A DNA stretch of 64,000 nt from NCBI GenBank assembly GCA_963681505.1, contig OY811990.1:2021472-2085471 (forward strand). The letters are read 5' to 3'. The notes beneath the pieces are model-generated. The model worked only from the letters and a program-made list of their open reading frames with translations, searched no databases and had not been told where the DNA came from. The translations under genes and the position numbers were made by a program. Positions 55,597 to 64,000 of this stretch are shown piece after piece. Within the stretch, counting starts at the first letter, position 1, and every line of letters begins with the position of its first letter. This DNA is from Eunapius fragilis (lineage: Eukaryota; Porifera; Demospongiae; Spongillida; Spongillidae).

Positions 55597-57262
55597 TTCA
55601 AAATGTAAATACAATTATTAAACACATTACACACACAAACGCTATGACAGTGGGATAATCCTACCGAGGATGGCTGTAGCATTGGCACGAACTAGATGGA
55701 CATTAAGCCGGCCATAAATGTCATTCAGCACAACTGACTTGGACTTGCATGTAGAGGTGGCGAGTCTGGAGGCAATTGATGAAATGATAGAAGAGGCCTC
55801 ATCGCCCCAAGCTCCATACGATTCTACCACCATGGGGACACATACCCATCCAAGTTCCGAACATTTGGGATCATTAGCTTGATGTTTCCTCGCCTCTGTG
55901 GCCTGAGCAGCAGACTTGGCCAAGACTCCCGCTTCCAAAAGGGTTAAAGGGTTTAGCGGAGACGTGATGGAGACATCTAGTGCTGCTGGTTTGCCTAAGA
56001 ACCAATTGGATAGCAAGATATCAGCTGGGCGAGTCTTATTGTGGTCATGTGTGAGATTGTTGCCCACTTCCACCTGAACACCTATGTGTGCACGCCGACA
56101 GGTCTCCACCAGGATATCTCTGATCTTGTTGTGGCGGGAGACCACATCTCCACCAAATTTGCAGGTGACTGCATGGTGGCCAAGGTGATCAAGTACACCG
56201 GGACACAGGGTACACTGAGAGCCGTCTGAAGTATCGAGGCCAAGCCACCACTTTACAGCAATCTGGAAAACAGGTGGATCTAGATGGAGTCCAAGGCCCT
56301 CAGAGGGAGTTACAGACAGCCAGGCTGAAGCATGGGGTGAAGAGATGGACAATAGACGGGCTTTGTCTGCCAATGAAGATAGAGTGAGCAGATCGTCGAA
56401 TAGATGGTCATCAATTTTGGAAGACAGTGTTTTCTGAATAGGAGGGGAAAGAAGAACAGACTCAACATTAATGGCTTCTACTGGTAAAACTAAGTTGTTA
56501 AAGACCTCCACAGCTTGAGATAGGTGGTGGACTGATTTGGATCCAAAGCCCGATGAACAAATGGAGGAGATGTAAGCTGCAGAAGAGTGGTGAGACAAAG
56601 ATCGCAGGCCTAGGCCTCCTCTGCTCAGGCTGAGCTGGGCTTGTTTCCAGGCAGTATCAGAGGTATCAACACCAGTGCACTCACTGAAAACCCTACGGAT
56701 GTCATTGTCAAAAAGGCTGAGAGCTTGTGAAGATAGAGATGGTGGTGTTGATCGGGCTAGGTGTACCAGCTTACAAAACCCTCCACACAGACGAAGGAGG
56801 ACCAATGCAACCTGGGGATCCAACACACCAACTTGCTCAAGTTGGGATAGGAGAGCACTGGCCTCCATCCGCTTGGTAGCGATGAATGAAGAGCAAAAAT
56901 CCAGGTCTCCAATGGCCACACCAAGTATTACAATGTTTGGCTTGTCAGATGCTTTCATCCCAGAAGGGAACACATCAAGATTGTGGCGGGAGAAAACCTC
57001 ACACTTTGACAAGTTGACAAAGATACCTAGAGCTGGACCCTGAACCTGGAGAAGACTGAGGCACCGGCACAGAGACTGCCTTGGGCCAGCCAAGACACCA
57101 TCATCTAGGTACCATGCATGGAAAAGGTTGCTGGAACAAGCTTGGTCTTCTGAGATTGCTTTAACAAGGACATTTAATACAAGAGAGAATAGCAGGGGAC
57201 CAAGGGGATCTCCTTGTTGGACACCCGATTCTGAGGTCAAACAACCCAAAGTATGCCAGAGG
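55597..57262 (-). mobile_element. 5'-truncated retroelement with restriction-like endonuclease
   Basis: Same family as 7846-15594. It begins at about 57262 next to a TTA microsatellite, inside the RT domain (LWHTLGCLTSESGVQQG), and ends in a poly-A tail read as the T-run at 55579-55595. Tail-to-tail with the intact LINE. 5' truncation with a 3' A-tail is the hallmark of target-primed reverse transcription. Confidence 0.85.
55642..57249 (-). CDS. Reverse transcriptase C-terminal half, CCHC knuckle and restriction-like endonuclease (5' truncated)
   Basis: 535 codons without a stop. GVQQGDPLGPLLFSLVLN and HAWYLDDGVLAGP are the last two RT catalytic blocks (YLDD variant). LLRLCGGFCKLVHLARS and GLGLRSLSHHSSAAYIS belong to the thumb. 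CTLCPGVLDHLGHHAVTC is a CCHC knuckle. SRHNKIRDILVETCRRA and RPADILLSNWFLGKPAALDV match the R-H..., (R)P-D and A-L-D positions of R2-type restriction-like endonucleases. The C-terminal LGWVCVPMVVESYGAWGDEA and GRLNVHLVRANATAILGR are also found, broken, at 15270-15480. The frame is open at the truncated 5' end. Confidence 0.85.
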   Translation of the reverse strand: MGCLTSESGVQQGDPLGPLLFSLVLNVLVKAISEDQACSSNLFHAWYLDDGVLAGPRQSLCRCLSLLQVQGPALGIFVNLSKCEVFSRHNLDVFPSGMKASDKPNIVILGVAIGDLDFCSSFIATKRMEASALLSQLEQVGVLDPQVALVLLRLCGGFCKLVHLARSTPPSLSSQALSLFDNDIRRVFSECTGVDTSDTAWKQAQLSLSRGGLGLRSLSHHSSAAYISSICSSGFGSKSVHHLSQAVEVFNNLVLPVEAINVESVLLSPPIQKTLSSKIDDHLFDDLLTLSSLADKARLLSISSPHASAWLSVTPSEGLGLHLDPPVFQIAVKWWLGLDTSDGSQCTLCPGVLDHLGHHAVTCKFGGDVVSRHNKIRDILVETCRRAHIGVQVEVGNNLTHDHNKTRPADILLSNWFLGKPAALDVSITSPLNPLTLLEAGVLAKSAAQATEARKHQANDPKCSELGWVCVPMVVESYGAWGDEASSIISSIASRLATSTCKSKSVVLNDIYGRLNVHLVRANATAILGRIIPLS

Positions 57263-57265
57263 TAT

Positions 57266-57312
<47 letters not shown>
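57266..57312. repeat. (TTA)n microsatellite
   Basis: About fifteen TTA units at the truncation point of the retroelement. Confidence 0.95.
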
Positions 57313-57589
57313 ATATGTACTGGACTGGGTGTACTAGTATATTGGACTGGTATGTAGTATGTACTGTTGTATGTACTCGATTGGTGTGTTGAAGCATTGT
57401 CCCTAAACCTTTATTAAAGAGGGAGAGGGGTGGTGAGAAGTACTAGACACTGGTGTAACATCCTCAGAATTTTTTAAATAGGTGAGATCTTCTCCCCCCC
57501 CCCTCCACACACACACCTTGGTCCGTATCCCCCCTTTGAGGCCCAGGGAGGGATGGCATCCCTTGCTCCTAGGTAAGTGAAGCTAAGGG

Positions 57590-58165
57590 ATGGGTATGAT
57601 TAGATAGATAAGTAGTTAGGTAAGGGGGGGGGGGGGGGTAGAGAAGTTAGGTAAGAGGGAGGGGTAGTGGAGTTAGGTAAGGGGTGTGGCAGAATAGATA
57701 GATAAGGGGTGGAGCAGAATAGATAGGTAAGGGAGTGGGGTAGAGGAGTTAGGTAAGGGATGGGGTAGAGGAGTTAGGTAAGGGGGTGGGGTAGAGGAGT
57801 TAGGTAATGGGGTGGGGTAGTGGAGTTAGGTAAGGTGGTAGGGTATTTGTACCACAACCCCTTACCCTTACCTAACTCCTCTACCCCTCCCCTTTACCTA
57901 ACTATTCTACCCCTCCCCTATACCTAACTATTCTACCCCACCCCCTTAATTCCTCTACCCCACTCCACTGCCTAACTCCTCTACTCCACCTCCTTACCTA
58001 AATCCTCTGCTCCAACGCCTTGCCTAACTCCTCTACCCCACCTCCTTACCTAACTCCTCTACCCCACTCCCCTGCCTAACTCCTCTACCCCACCTCCTTA
58101 TCTCACTCCTTACCCCACCCCCCTACCTAACCTAACTCCTCTACCCCAACCCCTTACCTGGTGGG
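57590..58165. repeat. Minisatellite in two opposed arrays
   Basis: 57590-57845 repeats GGGGTAGAGGAGTTAGGTAA with variable G-runs. 57855-58165 repeats the complement, CCTAACTCCTCTACCCCACC. The arrays meet near 57850 and form a large imperfect palindrome with purine- and pyrimidine-rich strands. No gene. Confidence 0.93.
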
Positions 58166-59504
58166 GTAGAGGTTATTTATTTAATATTTTTAAATAGATT
58201 CTATGAACACCCAAGTTCATGACATAACTGGCAGATCTCCATCTCAGCAAGTGATGTACATGTAATTGATGCAGATGGTGTTTTTCATAATGAAATTGCA
58301 GTCTGATACATACCAGTGGTTGTGAAGATGGCGAGGGAGTTGATACCAATGTTCATGATATTGGTGATGAAAAGAGGTGGATACAAATTCAAATTTGGTG
58401 CTACGAAGGTCAAAGCATTTAGCAACTACCAACAAACACATTCAGGTATACTACGTTTTGGTTTGGAATATTATACCTATACATCCCTTTCATCTCAGGT
58501 ACGACAAGCAGCTGATATAATATCTGACAGTGGCACAGAAGAAGGCTAACCGTTACAACAGGAAGAAATCAGCCCATGAAGTTTATCAAATTGTTGATGC
58601 AATATCTTATGATCGAGCAGCAAGGATGTGTTTGTCAATTCAAGCACTGCTTTGCTTCCAAGGTTAACTTATCATTTTGCATGAGATCCAATGATGAGGG
58701 CACCTGTATTAGAAGATGCCATCAATACACATGATTTGAGTGTTCTTACTTACATACGTAACTCTTTTTTTACTTGCCATTTCATTTTTTTTTCTTGATA
58801 TCACAGTTTTTTTGTTGCACCTTTGATTCATTTGCACAACAAAACTTGGTATCTTGTTGATTAGAGCATTGTTTCCCACCATGACAGTGACTGGTACAAC
58901 CAAGATTCTTTTTCAAACATGGGCATTGTTTTGTTCAACAGCCAGTGGTGTATTTACAAGCATTTGCTGTAAATAAATTTCATGGTGCCTGGTGTTTGGC
59001 TGCTTCTCAGAATGATATTTTATTCATCTCTTTCTACCATTAAAGTCAAAACAAAGTGGACCACCATAATCTTCAAGCTGACTGTCAGGATATCATGTTG
59101 ACAGTATTCCATGTTCACTCCTAAAAACATAAGGGATTAAAAAACGTCATTCCATTGTATAAAAATTCAAAATTGCTTACTGTAAACGATAGACACCCTG
59201 GACACCTCCTAATACTTCAACTATAAGACATAGTAATCTAAGCAAGTCTGAACTTATACGGTCAATTCATGGTATCCTCACTGATATTATATTACCCACA
59301 CCAAATGACTTCACATAAATCAACTCTCCTGGAACAGGTTGGTACAGCCCCAGGATTTTCTCCAGTTGATGGAAGGGGTGAAGGTAAATACAGATTGAAA
59401 TTAATGAAGGATAAATAAATATTGAATTGTATGCTCTGATTTTCTGACAGCAATCCAGATATCATATGATCACGAATGAAGACATTGGGTTACCACATGG
59501 TTTT
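58166..59504. other. Stretch with possible exon fragments only
   Basis: A frame at 58316-58445 (VKMARELIPMFMILVMKRGG, then KFKFGATKVKAFSNYQQT) ends at a donor-like GTATAC. Another at 58525-58665 reads AQKKANRYNRKKSAHEVYQI. These may be exons of the same element as the protease fragment at 59505, but I recognise no domain. Confidence 0.35.
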
Positions 59505-59945
59505 CAAATAATAAAGTATATTTGATGGACTCTCTATTTGCTGAGCATCTACCACAAAGCATCAAAATGCTGACAAGGGATCGGAAATGGAATATCAGTC
59601 ACTGCCTTTCCTGTTCAGCAGCAACGTGGTTCAACAGTCTGTGGTGTGATGAGCATTGCATTTGCATACCATGCAGCTGCGAGGAACAATGTAGCTGAAA
59701 TAACATGTGATCAATGTTTGATGTGGCAGCATCTCATTACTTGCTTTGAAAAGGAATCTTTCCCAGCTGCATCATACACCAATGAAATCAAGAGAAACGT
59801 GTGGAAAGAATTCACCATCCTGCTGCATTGCCATTGAAATTTACCTGAGTGTTATGATAATAACATGATTGAGTGTGAAGTATGTGGCAAATGATTCCAC
59901 TACCGATGTGAAAAAGCACCTAAAACCATGTGTAAATGTTGCAAT
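59505..59945 (+). pseudogene. Ulp1-like cysteine protease fragment with terminal zinc-finger remnant
   Basis: VYLMDSLFAEHLPQSIK and VQQQRGSTVCGVMSIAFAYH followed by TCDQCLMWQHLITCFEKE and FP follow the order of C48/Ulp1-like protease C-termini often found in cnidarian and sponge transposons (Q...GSDCGLFAIAFA). The active-site Cys is present but the usual Asp before it is Val. Downstream, MIECEVCGK, an in-frame TGA, FHYRCEKAPKTMCKCC resembles a degraded PHD finger; the TGA stands where Trp is expected. Confidence 0.5.
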
Positions 59946-61660
59946 TGCTAATTCACTCTTCTTTGACAGCCACTTCGCATTTATCAACTACTTAATATTA
60001 CATTATTATCGACTGCAAACACTATATACAATGCTATAAAATAATAATAATGCTTGTATATGGTCATTTTTGTCTTGTTATAATTGTAATTTTAGATGGC
60101 AGAGAAGTTATCCCAGTCATCTGAGTAAGTCCATCGTTCTGACCACAACGCAGTGCCACCATCAATCTACTGGCTTGTTGTCAAAACAGTTCAAATCTTA
60201 GTTGAAGAAGGGCTGGTACTTGTATTACATGCTGTCTGAAAATCGCAGGTTTTTGTGGTTTCATAATTTTTGGTTTCATAATTTCATAGTACTTAATTAG
60301 GAGTGATGATGTTTGGAAGAATTGTTATTAGTTGTGGGTTTTATGCAACCTTTTCAAAGAGGTCAGGGAGGATAGTAGTACTTGTTTTTAAAAATACTGG
60401 AACATCTTTGCCATTGTGTATGTGAGTGATGATTGCCAGCCTTCATGCCATCGATCACCATGGAATCCTGTTTTGTGCTACTGGTCATTCGACTGTGCTT
60501 CGTAAGAAACATTACAAAGACATGTCCACATTTGATACATTTTATACACAAACATACAAACTTGTGTCAGCACCATACCAATGCCACACCACAACTTTAC
60601 AGTCTGCATATACAGTAGCAAGCATTATATGATGAAGACACAAAGCTTTACATCTGAGTAGTGGTTCTCCTGGTGGAGATCAGAAGAGTGACAGGCACAG
60701 TCCATGAGCTACATCACATTGTTCAGTATGATGGGTCCAGTCCCTGGTCCATACCAGGCAGTCATGTAGGTAGCCCACTGAGCCTGGAACCAGAGCTGCT
60801 GGCTGACCACCTGGGCATATCTCCACTCAATCATTACGAGGAATTTTTTCTGACTGGTCAATCTGGTGGGAGGGAAAGGCTCTGAGAGTACAGTACCAGA
60901 AAATCAGGCTGGATGTTCTTCTCATCCCTGCCGCCCCCTCCCCGTCAGATCACAGCGATTGGGAAAAGAGGGCAGTTGTGGGGAGGAGGGACTGATGGGG
61001 AAGAGGGGGAATGGTACAGCACAACAAAACCCTGACCATCTCTTGAGCAATGTAGTCGACATTGTTATTATCTAGGAGCACACTGGTGACTCCACCATTC
61101 TTACTGCAGTAACAATGTGCCAATATCTGCTCCGTGCAAGCAAAGTATAGGAGATACGTGCGGCCCCAATGGGGGAGGGGGTGGACATTTCATCTCCCTT
61201 AACTAAAACCACACCTCTTCCTTCTACTTCCCTTAACTAAAATGACCCGAAAGGGTCAGGGATTGCAGGAGAGTTTAAAACACTGAGGGAGGACCAATGG
61301 ACACATACATGTAGGACCAATGAGCACATACATGTAGGACCTGTTCAGTTTAGGTTAAGCCAGCGTTTAAGTGAAGGCACGGCCGTACGGCCGCCAATGA
61401 ATAATTAATGAATTAACCACCATTAACGTATTCATTTACCATATACTTGTATTGTAGGATAATATTAAATAGAATTGCTTGGAACTCTCGTATTCAATGG
61501 CTCGCTGTTCCAGATTAACGCTACTATAGTTAGCCATCACTTATATTACAAGGAGATCAACCATGTCTGAAGCTATCTACAGCAAAGAAGATGTTGGTCA
61601 AGGTGATCCTTTGTCCTTGCTGATGTACGCTTCTGCACTGATGCCACTCACTCAAATCCT
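59946..61660. other. Stretch without recognisable gene
   Basis: Short frames near 60430-60630 and 60660-60885 show no domain. A GGACCAATG..CACATACATGTA duplication lies at 61290-61340 and a palindromic GGCCGTACGGCC at about 61381. Confidence 0.4.
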
Positions 61661-61815
61661 TACGGTGGCCCGGTAGGTCGCGGGTACGAGCAACGGTTTG
61701 AGAGCAAAAATGCGTACGAGCAACTGTCTGAGAGCAAAATTGCGTACGGTCAGAGAGCAAAATTGAATACGGTCCAAGAGCAAAATTGCGTACGGTCCGA
61801 GAGCAAAAACGCGCA
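61661..61815. repeat. Terminus and subterminal array shared with the RAG1-like element
   Basis: ACGGTGGCCCGGTAGGTCGC is identical to the left terminus at 16297-16316. It is followed by five degenerate units of the type GAGAGCAAAATTGCGTACGG. The array resumes as GAGAGCAAAAATGCGTACGA at about 63125, beyond the inserted element. Confidence 0.8.
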
Positions 61816-63117
61816 CACAGCGAAACCGCTATCCGGAGACGGGTTGCAACGGTACTCCGTCTCTATCGAACATGACGGACTTCTACGTAAATGTCACGGA
61901 AACGTTTTGTGACGGTGCCCGTGTATGTGCAATGGTAATCGACGAACGCCACAGCATGGTACCGTCCACATATTAGTTATTGACGTCATGGTCACGTGAT
62001 ATAAGTCACCTCCTTTCAAAATGAGCGGCAAGCGACCTTACTGTCACCACTGTGGGGAATACGAGCATAGATCTACATGTCCTGAGTGCTTCAATATCAG
62101 CAGATGTAACATATATACTGGTCTCCTGGGAGGTGTGGACCTTCATGGGCGTAGCTTCATCCGGCAGGTAAATGTGTCGGTGGCGCCATTTTTGTTGTGT
62201 CGAACCCCCTTCTTTCGTCTACAGGAATAGGTTGTAACGCGAAAGTACATGCTTTTCGTTATGTAAGTTGATGTCAGATACTTGTTTTTCCTCTCGCTTA
62301 CCTATTCCACGTCGTACATGAGGTATGTCAATGTGTCACAAGTATGTAATTTTTTTGTAACAGATGAACGTTTGCTGGCATGAGAGTTGTGCCTTTCGCA
62401 TTACGGTATACTCTTTCCAATCTGTAAGTTGTTGTATTATTGTTGGGCTTATGATTTTATTTCCTCGCCTATAGTGCCTTTCCGCGAAGTTACTTTGTTT
62501 GTCTTTGGAGCGCAATGAGGTATGTGAATCTCTTTTTCTCACCCGCGACTTTTTTAACAGATGAAGGTTTGATGACGAGAGAGTTGTGTGACTGTCGTAC
62601 AGGTTTCACTCCCGTGTCATCAATACCGCAATTGTGTTTAAGCAAGTACTTCGTGTAGTTCTCATCCTATAATCATATCTTTCAACATGCAGGACAGAAT
62701 CCTACCACTACAGTTGTTTTGTACATCGATACGTACAGAGACCAAGCAAAATACTTGCGATTCCCTTTCGTACATCCCTATGTATTTGTATTTTCAAAAC
62801 TGCTTCAGAATCGGAGAAAGTTGCATGTGATGGTGTAGTGCTGCATGGATAGAAGCGGCGCGTTTGCCTATAACCCAACCTTACGTACCGACGGTACGAC
62901 ACGGTATAAAGCGAACCTCTTTACCGTCGATTTACCGAAGTGACGGATTATAACGTATAAATGACGTGAAAGAGTGACGGGGAAAGAGACGTTACCGTCC
63001 ACTCTCAGTCCACAGACGGCCCGTTGAAATTGATTTCAACGGTATCCGCCTACATCAAAGAGTCGGGTAAGCTCACGTGATGAGACGTTACCGTGTCCAT
63101 GTAACGGTTTCGCTGTG
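61816..63117. mobile_element. CAC-terminated TIR element (1.3 kb, 3-bp duplication)
   Basis: Left CACAGCGAAACCG and right CGGTTTCGCTGTG are perfect 13-bp inverted repeats. GCA occurs on both outer sides (61813-61815 and 63118-63120). CAC ends and a 3-bp duplication fit the CACTA/CMC group. It interrupts the tandem array begun at 61661. An internal frame (62021-62170) reads MSGKRPYCHHCGEYEHRSTC then PECFNISRC, a possible zinc-ribbon exon ending at a GTAAAT donor. Two diverged ~200-bp direct repeats follow at 62250-62600. Confidence 0.75.
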
Positions 63118-63120
63118 GCA

Positions 63121-64000
63121 GGAGCTGAGAGCAAAAATGCGTACGAGCTGAGAGCAGTTGTTTACATATGGATTTAGGCAGAGATAATATATAGAGGGAT
63201 TGGAAACGAGTCACGTGAGCTATACATTTCTACGAGAGCCTCAGCGGGCAATGCTATCTGGCGCTAATCGCACCTTTAAGGTGTTATAAGGGGCGGACGA
63301 AGGTGGAGAAAAAGAAGCTTTTTTGCTTGGTACTCAAGTATAGTGACCAGGATCAGGTAGGTTTATGTTAAGTAAAGTGGGATTGATAGCGGGGTATTGT
63401 TTTAAGCGAAAAAAAACCGCTTTTTTGGCAATATTATGTCACTTATGATGCTTTAAAGTGCTTTTATTGGAGTCCACATTTTTGTGGGGTAGCCGCTTTT
63501 CAACTATTGGTGCGTGCGATTCGTAAAGCAGCTTAAAAGGTTAGTAACTGAATGTATTGTGGCGTAGGCTAGGTTTTGTCGCAAAAGCGCTTCTAGAATG
63601 GGATGTATCGATACGTGGATACCTCGGGTTTGTGGGGTAGCCTAGCCTTTGTTTCAAATCTAAAAATGTCCTGAAATGCTTCAATATGTAGAAAACTGTT
63701 TCCTGTGTGGCGTGGATGTACATTTATGCGATGTCTGCATATAAGTGTGTCTATAAATATTTTTACAGAGATGGGAGGAAGAAAATTTCGCATGGAGCGC
63801 CATCGTAAGAATGAAGAGCGAAAGATAGCACGGCACAAATGTTGTAAATATGTAAACATTTAGATCATTACTACTCTATTATTTGTGAAGAAATAAAAAG
63901 AAGGGGGAAAAAATGTACTGAGAGTGGATTCGAACCATGTAGCATAGTTATCATCTCTGCTGCTATAGAATAGTAGCTGCACCTGAAGCCTTAAAAGTCA
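63121..64000. other. Right-edge stretch without confirmed gene
   Basis: A small frame at 63770-63860 (MGGRKFRMERHRKNEERKIA) is basic and could be an exon, because a TTTTTACAG acceptor-like site precedes it. A GGATTCGAACC sequence at 63928 resembles a tRNA B box but has no matching tRNA arms. Confidence 0.35.

Noticed and set aside
63920..63990. tRNA-like sequence on the minus strand (GGTTCGAATCC B box)
   Set aside because: The T stem pairs poorly (about three of five pairs), no acceptor stem or A box is found at the right distance.

Overview
The window looks like nuclear DNA of an early-branching animal, most likely a demosponge; an Amphimedon-type genome is my guess. The grounds are AT-rich non-coding DNA with microsatellites, spliced genes with GT/AG introns, two closely related GABA-B-type class C receptors, and a dense mix of animal transposon families. 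No rRNA, convincing tRNA or CRISPR was seen. One 200-base assembly gap lies at 29579-29778.

The only genes that look like ordinary host genes are two GABA-B-like metabotropic receptors. One is cut by the left edge (1-930, +). The other is complete and intronless (45031-47259, -). Almost everything else is mobile DNA.

3.3-6.8 kb: a Kolobok-type element with TTAA target duplication, a THAP-domain transposase (-) and a convergent gene resembling the P2X7 receptor intracellular domain (+). 7.8-15.6 kb: a broken non-LTR retroelement with a restriction-like endonuclease, split by block A (8164-10662) and by a 2.2-kb terminal-inverted-repeat element with a 9-bp target duplication (11754-13959). 16.3-20.0 kb: a decayed, spliced gene with the RAG1 N-terminal zinc region, a RING finger and a DDE-like core. 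20.4-27.8 kb: a triple nest in which a TIR element (U) holds block B (a relative of block A), which holds a 4.5-kb Ty3/gypsy element with identical 92-bp LTRs.

27.9-28.6 kb: a piggyBac-like non-autonomous element. 29.1-29.6 kb: an inverted second copy of U that preserves the empty site for block B. 30.3-31.8 kb: a hairpin followed by a 154-bp satellite whose monomers each carry an overlapping E-box/AP-1-like site. 34.1-34.5 kb: a small spliced gene of unknown function. 37.1-40.7 kb: a multi-exon Plavaka/KDZ-like transposase (-). 42.8 kb: a RecQ-like fragment. 43.2-44.5 kb: a 1.3-kb giant foldback.

47.7-50.0 kb: a broken SWIM/YqaJ/PHD gene. 51.8-55.6 kb: an intact two-ORF LINE. 55.6-57.3 kb: a 5'-truncated copy of the same restriction-like-endonuclease retroelement. 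57.6-58.2 kb: an inverted minisatellite. 59.5-59.9 kb: an Ulp1-like protease fragment. 61.8-63.1 kb: a CAC-terminated TIR element.

The most interesting structural signal is the foldback-headed block family (blocks A and B). It has a ~300-bp near-perfect hairpin at one end, a short palindrome at the other, no detectable target duplication at two independently reconstructed insertion sites, and a shared spliced basic-repeat gene.
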